30,294 nucleotides of DNA from JANRKB01 sp033763695 (GTDB lineage: Bacteria > Planctomycetota > Phycisphaerae > Phycisphaerales > UBA1924). Both the position numbers and the translations under genes were made by a program. Shown here piece after piece: positions 1 to 7,245 of this stretch (positions are counted from its first letter, which is position 1; the number at the start of each line of letters is the position of its first letter). The notes beneath the pieces are model-generated. The model had not been told where the DNA came from, did not search any database, and saw only the letters and a program-made list of their open reading frames with translations. The DNA lies in the NCBI GenBank assembly GCA_033763695.1, contig JANRKB010000001.1, positions 1 to 30,294 on the forward strand, in the 5' to 3' direction.

Positions 1-68
1 GCATCGATCGCATCCGCTGGCACCTCCTCGTTTCCCAGTTGCTGGTGCTTATGCTGGTGGGTGCTTGA
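1..68 (+). CDS. C-terminal end of an unidentified membrane protein (partial)
   Basis: The frame starting at base 3 reads IDRIRWHLLVSQLLVLMLVG-A and stops at TGA 66-68. Basic residues followed by an aliphatic run look like the last membrane helix of a protein that begins before the window. The family cannot be named from 21 residues. Other frames are also open here because of the high G+C, so the call rests only on the hydrophobic pattern. The stop codon lies inside the hairpin at 61-89. Confidence 0.3.
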   Translation, partial: IDRIRWHLLVSQLLVLMLVGA

Positions 69-89
69 ATCGGGCTCGTTTTCAGGCAC
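61..89. other. Hairpin next to the tRNA half
   Basis: GTGCTTGAA (61-69) pairs with TTCAGGCAC (81-89) over 9 bp with one G-U pair and an 11-base loop. It stands where the D-arm of a complete tRNA would be, but lacks the D-arm sequence. It may be the terminator of the gene ending at 68, or a helix of an intron or element end preceding the tRNA half. Confidence 0.4.
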
Positions 90-93
90 TTCC

Positions 94-141
94 TTCGGAT
101 TCATAACCCGGAGGTCGGCGGTTCGAGTCCGCCCCTCGGCA
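94..141 (+). tRNA. 3' half of a tRNA with CAU anticodon; no 5' half visible
   Basis: The stretch folds like tRNA positions 26-73. The anticodon stem is TCGGA/CCCGG (95-99 with 107-111) and contains one A-C mismatch next to the loop. The loop TTCATAA (100-106) gives anticodon CAU. The variable loop is AGGTC (112-116). The T-arm is GGCGG-TTCGAGT-CCGCC (117-133). The 3' acceptor strand CCTCGGC (134-140) is followed by discriminator A141, with no encoded CCA. A complete gene would need GCCGAGG about 70 bases upstream and a D-arm; neither is present. It resembles bacterial initiator/elongator Met or Ile2 tRNA, all of which carry CAU. It could be an attachment-site copy left by an integrative element, the 3' exon of an intron-split tRNA, or a decayed gene. 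The terminator 26 bases downstream suits a once-transcribed tRNA. Confidence 0.5.
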
Positions 142-166
142 CTTTCCGAATATCACGGTCCAAATG

Positions 167-197
167 ACAAACGCCGGGCGTGCTGCCCGGCGTTTGT
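167..197. terminator. Bidirectional intrinsic terminator
   Basis: A perfect 13-bp inverted repeat (167-179 with 185-197, 5-base loop) starts ACAAACGCCGGGC. The + side continues TCTTTCTT and the - side reads GTTTGTCATTT, so it can end transcripts both ways. It lies 26 bases after the tRNA half on + and about 70 bases past the stop of the GH31 gene on -. Confidence 0.75.
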
Positions 198-267
198 CTT
201 TCTTGGCTTACGTTGTCCGCGGCAGTCGGTCATCGACTTCCGTCGATGGGACGATCGTGCCGGCTGA

Positions 268-2553
268 TTACTTGAGCTTGAGCACAATCTCCTGGCCTTC
301 GGTGCCTGTCACCGTCTTCTCGCCGTCGGCCGTGAGCAGACGGATGTTCAGATTGCGATGGACGCGCTCACGCTTGCCCTCGGCGGCAGAGATGTAGACG
401 TTGACCTGATCGCCGTTGCGCTTGGCGGTGTAGGTCGTGAGCAGGTAGTCGCCCTTCTGATAGCCCCAGCCATCGCCGGCGTCTTCATAGAGCGTGCCAG
501 TCGCCATGCCCTTGTCATCGAGGTTGATGATGAGGGTGTTGGCGGCGTTGGGCTTCTCGTCCACAAACTGCTGCACTTCGGTCGTGACGATGATCCCGCC
601 GGGTCGGCAATACAGCCGCGGCAGGTGCACGCTCTTTTTCTCGCCAAAGTTAAACTCACGCCAGTTGCCCAGCGGCATCGCGATCACGCGATCGGCGGCC
701 GGGGACACCTGGGCCGCGACGAGCAGGTTGTCGCCCAGAAGGAACGCGTCGTCCTCGCTGCGCAAGGCCGCGTCCTTGGGGTCAGCAAAGAACAGCGGAC
801 GCGCGACCGGCAGGCCGCTCACGCTCGCCTCGCGGAATGCGGTGTAGATCGTCGGCATGAAGCGATAGCGCCGTTCGATCGCCGCCTTGCACACGGCTTC
901 GACTTCAGGGCCGAACGACCACGGTTCCTTGTCGATGTTGTCCTTGCCGGTGTGGCCGCGTGCGAACGGCAGCAGCGCGCCAAAGCCCATCCAGCGGGCG
1001 AAGAGTTCGCCCTCCTTGCCCGCCGGGCCGTTGCCCGCAAAGCCGCCGATATCGGGGCCGATGTTGGGCTGGCCGGACAGGCCGACGTTGAGCGCCATCG
1101 GGATCGACTCTTCCAGGTGCGGCCAATCCGCGCTGTTGTCGCCCGTCCACGTCGCGCCGTACCGATGCCCGCCCAGGAAATTCGCGCGGCTCAGCACGAA
1201 CGCACGCTTGTCGGGGTTCGCCGCGAGGATGCCCTCGCGCGATGCCTTGATCATGTGCATGCCGTAGACGTTGTGATAGCGGGCGTGCGTGCCCGTGCCG
1301 CCCAGTTCCGGATCGGCGCGATGGATGTTGTCCAGCGGCATCGTCTTCCAGTTGTTGGCGGTGTTGAAGACGGCGGGCTCGTTCATGTCGTTCCACACGC
1401 CGTCAATGCCCGTGGCCATGAAGTCCTTGTAGAGCGTCGCCCACCACTGGCGCGTCTCTTTGCGCATGTAGTCGGGGAAGACGCACTTGCCGGGCCAAAC
1501 GTCGCCGTAGAACGGCGTGCCGTCGGCCTTCTGCGTCGCGTGGTTGCCGGCCATCAGTTCTTCGAAGACCTTGTAGCCGCCCTCGGGGAAGTTCTTCGGG
1601 TCGGCGGCGATGCCCGGATCGATCATCCAGATGGTCTTGAAGTTCAGCGCATGCAGGTCGGCGTTGTGCCGCTTGGGATCGGGGAAGGTCTTGGGGTCGA
1701 ATGTGAAGCACAGAAACTTGTACATGTAGTCGATGTCGTGCCAGATCACATCGCACGGAATCTTGCGATCGCGGAAGCCCTTGGCGATCTCCATGACGCG
1801 TGTATCGGGGTAGTACGAGTAGCGGCACTGGTGATAGCCCAGCGACCACTTGGGCGGCAGCGGCATCGTGCCCGTCAGCCGCGCGAGTTCCTTCATCACA
1901 TCCTGGGGCGAGTCACGCTCGATCACGATGATCGGGAAGGGCACTTCGGAGTCGGTCGTGAACACCATGTCGCCGCCCGCGAGCGAAGGCAGTTCGATGG
2001 TCATTCGATACGTGCTGTCGGCGATCACGCCGAACGCGCTGCCGTCGGGGTTGACGCCCAGTACCCACGGATGCGATTGATAGAGGTGGGGCGTGTTCTG
2101 GTCATAGCCGTACGCGTCGTAGTTCCACAGCGTGACGGTCTTGCCGTTGCGGAGGAGCGGGCCAGCGACTTCGCCCGTGCCATAGAGCGACGTCGCGGGC
2201 GCGACGCCGACGCGGGCGATGTGCTTGCCGCCTTCGACGAGGAATTTGGGGCGAAGCACGGTTGCTTTCGCGAGGTCAATCTGAGCGCCCGTGCGCGGCG
2301 TGACGAGCGAGAGCGACGGCAGCGCCTTGTTCTTCCCATCGATGCCGTCATGGAAAACGACCGTCCGCGGGACAAGCCATTCCGCATACAGGTCGGCGGC
2401 GAGCGTCGAACCCGCGGACGTCGCGAGGGCGAGGAGGAAGGTGGCCATGCCCATGCGTCCGACGCGGGCGCAGTTCTCGGAACCCCGACCAGCGCGACCT
2501 TGACAACGAACACCGGATAAGCCGGTCAGAGAGCGAAGCAGAGCAGTCTTCAT
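268..2553 (-). CDS. Secreted glycoside hydrolase family 31 (alpha-glucosidase type)
   Basis: This 761-residue protein should release terminal alpha-glucosyl (or alpha-xylosyl) residues from oligosaccharides by the retaining GH31 mechanism. The N-terminal beta-sandwich spans about 75-220. The (beta/alpha)8 barrel starts near PPKWSLGYHQCRYSYYPD (233-250). The catalytic nucleophile is D389 in GVWNDMNEP and the acid/base is D472 in ATWTGDNSADW. C-terminal beta domains follow about 590. The start at 2553 (MKTALLRSLTG) has no clear Shine-Dalgarno. In-frame Met34 would give a cleaner signal peptide (MGMATFLLALATSAGSTLA, cleaved before AD), so the start is uncertain by 33 codons. The open frame upstream to 3228 looks non-coding. 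The gene is divergent from the GH13 amylase across 523 bp, which suggests joint control. The family is clear; exact substrate (maltooligosaccharide, isomaltose, xyloside) is not. Confidence 0.9.
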   Translation of the reverse strand: MKTALLRSLTGLSGVRCQGRAGRGSENCARVGRMGMATFLLALATSAGSTLAADLYAEWLVPRTVVFHDGIDGKNKALPSLSLVTPRTGAQIDLAKATVLRPKFLVEGGKHIARVGVAPATSLYGTGEVAGPLLRNGKTVTLWNYDAYGYDQNTPHLYQSHPWVLGVNPDGSAFGVIADSTYRMTIELPSLAGGDMVFTTDSEVPFPIIVIERDSPQDVMKELARLTGTMPLPPKWSLGYHQCRYSYYPDTRVMEIAKGFRDRKIPCDVIWHDIDYMYKFLCFTFDPKTFPDPKRHNADLHALNFKTIWMIDPGIAADPKNFPEGGYKVFEELMAGNHATQKADGTPFYGDVWPGKCVFPDYMRKETRQWWATLYKDFMATGIDGVWNDMNEPAVFNTANNWKTMPLDNIHRADPELGGTGTHARYHNVYGMHMIKASREGILAANPDKRAFVLSRANFLGGHRYGATWTGDNSADWPHLEESIPMALNVGLSGQPNIGPDIGGFAGNGPAGKEGELFARWMGFGALLPFARGHTGKDNIDKEPWSFGPEVEAVCKAAIERRYRFMPTIYTAFREASVSGLPVARPLFFADPKDAALRSEDDAFLLGDNLLVAAQVSPAADRVIAMPLGNWREFNFGEKKSVHLPRLYCRPGGIIVTTEVQQFVDEKPNAANTLIINLDDKGMATGTLYEDAGDGWGYQKGDYLLTTYTAKRNGDQVNVYISAAEGKRERVHRNLNIRLLTADGEKTVTGTEGQEIVLKLK

Positions 2554-2745
2554 CGAGAGCGATTCCCGGGGGTGAAAGTCGGCGGGTCGATGACCCGACC
2601 GAATGAGGCGGCGGCGGGACGCGTCAGGGGCCCGCCGACCTGCAAGTTCCGGGAGTATGGCGGATGTCCAACCAACCCTCAACCCCCGCGCGAGCGGATT
2701 CCGACACATCCTCCATTTGGGCGGCGGTTGGGTGGGTGGGTTGCG

Positions 2746-2759
2746 TGAGAACGCTTTCA
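2746..2759. promoter_or_regulatory. LacI/GalR-family (cre-like) operator
   Basis: TGAGAACGCTTTCA is an imperfect palindrome with the central CG typical of LacI-family operators, and it fits the catabolite-response consensus TGWNANCGNTNWCA at every position. It sits between two divergent alpha-glucan hydrolase genes, about 190 bp upstream of the GH31 start and 320 bp upstream of the GH13 start. No LacI-family gene lies in the window, so its regulator must be elsewhere. Confidence 0.55.
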
Positions 2760-3034
2760 CTGCCGGACCGGGGTTTTGCCCGGTCAAAACCGACCCGGAC
2801 ATCCGACGGAAATACATCGCGCGGTTTATGCGTTTTGCTCTTGCATGACCACGCGGTCTTGCGGGATCATGCCCGAGGCAGTTCTCGTCCAGGGAGATCG
2901 GACGCCATGTCGCGTCACGACGCCGAGGGCTGCCTTGGAACTGACACTGATGTGTCTTTCGCGGATGCGAGCCCGGCGCGATTGCCGCGCGCCCAACGGA
3001 TGGAGTGCGCGGCGGCTTCGGGCGACTGAAACAA

Positions 3035-3056
3035 CGCACGCCATCGCGGGCGTGCG
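3035..3056 (+). promoter_or_regulatory. Leader hairpin just before the amylase ribosome site
   Basis: CGCACGCC (3035-3042) and GGCGTGCG (3049-3056) form a perfect 8-bp G+C-rich stem with a 6-base loop. It ends 8 bases before the Shine-Dalgarno GGAGAAGGA at 3065-3073. If transcribed it would stay folded and could affect ribosome access or mRNA stability. Confidence 0.4.
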
Positions 3057-3076
3057 CGATTGATGGAGAAGGATCG

Positions 3077-5842
3077 ATGATGCGCAAGGAAGAGAAGTCA
3101 GGGTTACGAATGGTGCTCGGTGCGGCGACGGTGCTGGCGGCCCTCAGCGGGCAAGCCGCGCTGGCCCAGGACAACCCTGTCATCCTGCAGTGGTTCGAGG
3201 CCAAGTCGACCGACGTCGAGCGCCGCATGCCCGACTTCTTTCTCGCCGGTTACGGCGCGACATGGTTCCCCCCGATCTCCAAGGCTTCCAGCGGCAGCGC
3301 GGGCTATGACCCGTGGGAGCGATTCGACATCGGCTCGCCGACAAGCCAGACGGCGTACGGCACGTCCGACTACTTCAAAGCGGTCGTTGATGAGTTCCAT
3401 CAGGCGAACGGCCTCGTGTATCTCGACGCCGTGCTGAACCACAACGGCGCGCGCGACGGCAGCGTGGGCTTCCAGCAGGCGGGCGGCTGGCCGGGCTTCT
3501 GGATGGCTCCCTCAACGCCGATCGTCGCCAAGACGCCGACGAGCAACTGGGGTGACTTTCACAACGGCAACGCGAGCGGCTACCTCCAGTCGGAGAATCC
3601 CAGCGGCGCGAACTACAACCTGCTGCTGGGTGACCTTGTGTCGCTCGTCGACATCGCACAAGAGAGCAACAACCAGTTCATCCGCCACCCGATCACAGCG
3701 GGCAATCCGGACAACATCCCCGCGGGCACCAGCGTCAACCTGCCCAATCCAAACAACGCGGCGTACTACCCCGATCGCGGCCTGACCCCCAAGGCCGTGA
3801 CCAACCCGGGCACGTCGCGCAACCCCGGCACGAACAACTTCACGTTCTATCCGTTCAACACGACCAGCCCGCTGCTGGGTGACCCGGTGAAGGACAACAC
3901 CACCGGCCTGCTCATGCGCTGGACGCAGTACATGCTCGATGTGTACAAGGTCGACGGCTTCCGCTGGGACGCGATCAAGCACGCGCCGACATGGTTCTGG
4001 GATATCTACGTCGACGCCGTGCTCTATCAGCGTCGCACGACGCCCGATGGTCGCCAGGTGACGCCGTACTCGTTCGGCGAGTGTGTCGAAAGCCCCTCGT
4101 TCACCTTCAACAATTACATCCGCAAGGATGCGTTCGGCAATCGCGATGCCCTCGACCTCAACGGCTCGGGCTCGCTGCGCGATCTTGTCAGCGGCGGCGG
4201 CTTTGGCAACTGGCAGAACGTGCTGAGCGCGCACCTCGACAACGCCGACGACGGCGACAACAACGGCTCGATCGGCGTCAACCACACCTACAGCCACGAC
4301 AACGGTACGACCGGCGATGGCAACAGTGCGCCACCGGAGCCGACCGTGCGGCAGATGGGCTACTACGCCAACGCGTACGTGCTCATGCGTCCGGGCGTCG
4401 CCAAGATCTATCACAACGCGCGCGGGCTCGCGCGCTCCGGCGGCTTCTGGCCGCGGCAGGGCATCAACACCGCGCTCGGCGTCGACCCGGTCAGCAACAG
4501 CGCCGATCCGACCATTACTCGGCTCGTGCAGTTGCACAACTTCTACGCCCGCGGCGGGTGGAACGTGCTCAACTTCACCGACACCACCACGCAGAACCTC
4601 AACGATGTGATCATCTTCGAGCGTCGCACAAATCTTGGCGGCAATAGCTGGTCGGGTAACGTGCTCGTCGGCTGTAACGACTCGTACAGCAGCGGCTACG
4701 AGGAGCGCAATGTGCTCACGTCGTTCCCCGCCGGCACGCGTCTGATTGAGATGACGGGAAATGCCGCCGATCCGGTGGTCGATCCGAACAACGACATCGC
4801 CGATGTGCTGACGGTGGACGCCAACCAGCGCGTGTCGATCCGCGTGCCGCGTAACAAGACCGGCAGCACCGAGCACAACAAGGGCTTCGTCGTTTACGGC
4901 CCGGCGATCCCTTCGGGCACGCTCACGCTCTCGCCGATTGCGGCGAACCTCGCCGCCGATTCCTCGGGTGTCAATCGCGCACGTCGCCGCATGGCGTCGA
5001 TCCCGGTGATCACGTCGAGCACGTTCACCATCGGCCTGACCACCACCAAGGGCGACGCTGGCGCGGCGAACAACAACAACGCCGACGACAACGCCGTGTT
5101 CCGCATCGATCAGGGCTTCAAGGACTACAACGGCAACGGCGTGACTGACATCGGCGTCAACGACAGCACTGTCGCTGGCGGCTATGAGCAGTTCGTCACG
5201 GTTCGTCAACCGCTTGCGGGAACCAACAACACGACTGGCCAGTATCAGCAGGTGATCAACACCGCCAGCCTCTCCGAGGGATACCACTACCTCTCGGTGC
5301 TCGCGTTCCGTAAGCGGAACACCGGCGAGGCACCGCTTTTCCGCGAGTTCCGTCAGGTCTTCTACGTCGATCGCACCGGCCCCGCGGCCCAGATCAGCAA
5401 CATCCCCGCCGATGCGCTCCCGCTCAACACCACGTCCTACACCTTCAAGGCCAAGGCTCTGGACAAGACCGCCAACCGCATGCACCTGATCGTCAATCTG
5501 CCCACCGGCTCCAACCCGTTGACGGCCGCCACGGTCTTCAACCAGATGTCGCGCAGCGATCGATTCGATTGGTCGTTCATCGGTAACCTGACCAATGGCG
5601 TCAATCGCATCACGCTCGTCGCCTTCGAAGAGAGCGGCAACAGCGCTGTGTACGACTACAGTGTCCGCGTCGGGCCGTGTGCCGCCGACTTCAACAGCGA
5701 CGGCTTCCTCGACTTCACCGACTTCGACGCGTTCGTCTCGGCGTTCGAGAACGGCGACACGGCGTCGGACTTCAACGGCGACGGCTTCATCGACTTCACC
5801 GACTTCGATGCGTTCGTCGCGGCATTTGAGACGGGCTGCTGA
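3077..5842 (+). CDS. Secreted GH13 alpha-amylase with C-terminal dockerin-like repeats
   Basis: This 921-residue enzyme should hydrolyse internal alpha-1,4 bonds of starch-like glucans outside the cytoplasm. Residues 1-31 form a signal peptide ending ALSGQAALA-QD. The GH13 conserved regions are visible: DAVLNHN (117-123), GFRWDAIKH with nucleophile D298, FGEC with acid/base E335, and YSHDN with D408. Beyond the barrel come beta-rich domains, an EF-like loop DYNGNGVTD (about 683), and two DFNxDGxxDFTDFDAF units at 868-921 bracketed by C868 and C921. The tail resembles calcium-binding dockerin repeats found on many secreted planctomycete proteins and probably serves attachment. The start was chosen for GGAG at 3065-3068, 8 bases before ATG 3077; ATG 3080 is an equal alternative. 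An intrinsic terminator follows the stop. Confidence 0.9.
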   Translation: MMRKEEKSGLRMVLGAATVLAALSGQAALAQDNPVILQWFEAKSTDVERRMPDFFLAGYGATWFPPISKASSGSAGYDPWERFDIGSPTSQTAYGTSDYFKAVVDEFHQANGLVYLDAVLNHNGARDGSVGFQQAGGWPGFWMAPSTPIVAKTPTSNWGDFHNGNASGYLQSENPSGANYNLLLGDLVSLVDIAQESNNQFIRHPITAGNPDNIPAGTSVNLPNPNNAAYYPDRGLTPKAVTNPGTSRNPGTNNFTFYPFNTTSPLLGDPVKDNTTGLLMRWTQYMLDVYKVDGFRWDAIKHAPTWFWDIYVDAVLYQRRTTPDGRQVTPYSFGECVESPSFTFNNYIRKDAFGNRDALDLNGSGSLRDLVSGGGFGNWQNVLSAHLDNADDGDNNGSIGVNHTYSHDNGTTGDGNSAPPEPTVRQMGYYANAYVLMRPGVAKIYHNARGLARSGGFWPRQGINTALGVDPVSNSADPTITRLVQLHNFYARGGWNVLNFTDTTTQNLNDVIIFERRTNLGGNSWSGNVLVGCNDSYSSGYEERNVLTSFPAGTRLIEMTGNAADPVVDPNNDIADVLTVDANQRVSIRVPRNKTGSTEHNKGFVVYGPAIPSGTLTLSPIAANLAADSSGVNRARRRMASIPVITSSTFTIGLTTTKGDAGAANNNNADDNAVFRIDQGFKDYNGNGVTDIGVNDSTVAGGYEQFVTVRQPLAGTNNTTGQYQQVINTASLSEGYHYLSVLAFRKRNTGEAPLFREFRQVFYVDRTGPAAQISNIPADALPLNTTSYTFKAKALDKTANRMHLIVNLPTGSNPLTAATVFNQMSRSDRFDWSFIGNLTNGVNRITLVAFEESGNSAVYDYSVRVGPCAADFNSDGFLDFTDFDAFVSAFENGDTASDFNGDGFIDFTDFDAFVAAFETGC
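5687..5839 (+). repeat. Two tandem 81-bp coding units (dockerin-like repeats)
   Basis: Units begin at 5687 and 5768 and are nearly identical at DNA level: each opens with GACTTCAAC, then AGC/GGC-GACGGCTTC. Each encodes one DFN(S/G)DGF(L/I)DFTDFDAF calcium-binding-like motif. They form the C-terminus of the amylase. Confidence 0.8.
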
Positions 5843-5881
5843 AACCTCCCGCTGAGTCTCGTTGTCAGTCGAGTTCCTTCC

Positions 5882-5908
5882 AAGCCCCCGAGAGATCGGG
5901 GGCTTTTT
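5882..5908 (+). terminator. Intrinsic terminator of the amylase gene
   Basis: A 10-bp perfect stem (5882-5891 with 5896-5905, arm AAGCCCCCGA, GAGA loop) runs into TTTTTG. It is 40 bases beyond the amylase stop and separates it from the AraC gene. Confidence 0.85.
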
Positions 5909-6118
5909 GTTGGTGTGCAGGCGTGTGCGGATGCCTTCGCGACAAGTTCGGACGATTGAAGAAGCCAAGGCCGAACACGACAGGGGAGATTTCGTAACAA
6001 TCCCGGCGTGAAACCCCATCCACACGCTCCTGGAAGCCTTCCTCCCGCCCTCGGCGGCCGCCCGCCCTTCGGCGAGGCATCCCGTCTCATCCCTCCGCAC
6101 GGACTGCCGAGGGATGGA

Positions 6119-7201
6119 ATGCGGCCGCCGCCGGGCATGGACCCGTCGAAGTTCGCGACGCTGAAACCGCCTCCCGAGTTCGCGACCGACCACCACCCAG
6201 CGGACATGCCGATGGCCGCGGTGGCCGGGGACCTCGTGACGTCGCTGCTGCAACGCATCCGCATCACCACATGGGTTGCGGGGTTGTCGAGCGCGGCGGG
6301 CAAGTGGTCGTTTTCGCCGCCCGGTGGCGTTGGTGGGTTCCACGCGATCGTCGAAGGCACGAAGGCGATCCGCGGCGAGGACGGCGTCATTCACAACCTG
6401 CACGCAGGCGACCTCGCGATCGTTCTGCACGGCCATCACACCGTGGGCGACCATCCCGACAGCCCGCACATTGACCTTCGCGAGATCATCAAGCGCGACG
6501 ACATCAAGAACCATCGTGGACTGACGATCGGGCGTGGAGAGCCGCACGTGCGCTTCATCGGCGGCTTCATGATCTTCGACGGCCCGGCGGGGCCGAAACT
6601 GCGATCGGCCTTGCCGCAGATTGTGATCGTGCGCGGTTCGGCGCAGCCGCCGGGCGCGCTGGTGCCGAGCGTGATTCGTTTGCTTGAGGCGCAATGCCGC
6701 GACGCGAGCCCGGGAACCAACGCGATCCAGACGCAGCTCGTGACGTTGCTCTTCCAGGAAGCGGTGCGATACGCGTTGATCGAGCAAGGGCCGAGTCGCA
6801 GTGGGTGGGCGCGTGCCGTGCTTGATGAGCACATCGGACCTGCGCTCGGGCTGATTCACTCGACCCCCGGCAAGGCGTGGACGCTGGTGGAAATGGCGAA
6901 CGAGGCGGGGCTTTCGCGCACCGTATTTCACGAGCGGTTCAGCGAGCTGGTCGGAATGCCGCCCGCGGCATACTTGCGCGAGCATCGCCTCGAGGTGGCA
7001 GCCGACCTGCTGCGAAACGGTGATCAATCGGTTCGCGATATCGCCAAGCGCGTGGGCTATTCGTCTCAGGGCGCGTTCTGCTCGGCATTCAAGCGTTGGG
7101 CCGAGAAGACGCCGGTTGAATATCGCGATGCGGCCCACGCCGAGCAGGAGAGCCGTCAGCCCGACGATCTTCCCATCCCGCCGCGCTCGATTTCAGGGTA
7201 A
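6119..7201 (+). CDS. AraC-family transcriptional regulator with cupin-type sensor domain
   Basis: The 360-residue protein should bind DNA through a C-terminal double helix-turn-helix and sense a ligand through its N-terminal cupin (AraC-type, cupin_6 style, about 38-225). The cupin half contains VLHGHHTVGDH. The first helix-turn-helix is around TLVEMANEAGLSRTVFHERF (255-274) and the second around SVRDIAKRVGYSSQGAFCSA (304-323). ATG 6119 was chosen because GAGG precedes it by 6 bases. A GTG at 6008 in the same frame would add 37 proline/glycine-rich residues with no family resemblance and no ribosome site. Although it lies just after the amylase terminator and could regulate the glucan genes, its operator is unknown. 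It converges on the FIST gene with 44 bases between stops. Confidence 0.85.
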   Translation: MRPPPGMDPSKFATLKPPPEFATDHHPADMPMAAVAGDLVTSLLQRIRITTWVAGLSSAAGKWSFSPPGGVGGFHAIVEGTKAIRGEDGVIHNLHAGDLAIVLHGHHTVGDHPDSPHIDLREIIKRDDIKNHRGLTIGRGEPHVRFIGGFMIFDGPAGPKLRSALPQIVIVRGSAQPPGALVPSVIRLLEAQCRDASPGTNAIQTQLVTLLFQEAVRYALIEQGPSRSGWARAVLDEHIGPALGLIHSTPGKAWTLVEMANEAGLSRTVFHERFSELVGMPPAAYLREHRLEVAADLLRNGDQSVRDIAKRVGYSSQGAFCSAFKRWAEKTPVEYRDAAHAEQESRQPDDLPIPPRSISG

Positions 7202-7245
7202 ACGGCGCAGCTGCGTCAATCGCGGCTGGGTTCTGAACTCGGCGA

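Larger units (their letters stand above)
2554..3076. other. Shared divergent promoter region of the GH31 and GH13 genes
   Basis: No convincing gene lies in these 523 bases. Short open frames on both strands lack ribosome sites and family features. What can be supported is the LacI/CcpA-like operator at 2746-2759 and a leader hairpin at 3035-3056. No clear -35/-10 pair could be assigned to either gene by eye. Confidence 0.6.

Noticed and set aside
358..2520. 720-codon open frame on + opposite the GH31 gene
   Set aside because: It is antisense to a gene with clear catalytic motifs; long open shadows are expected at this G+C and it shows no domain or ribosome site.
3512..7138. 1208-codon open frame on - across the amylase and AraC genes
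   Set aside because: It is rich in Arg/Val/Glu with no recognisable domain and runs antisense through two well-supported genes and a terminator.
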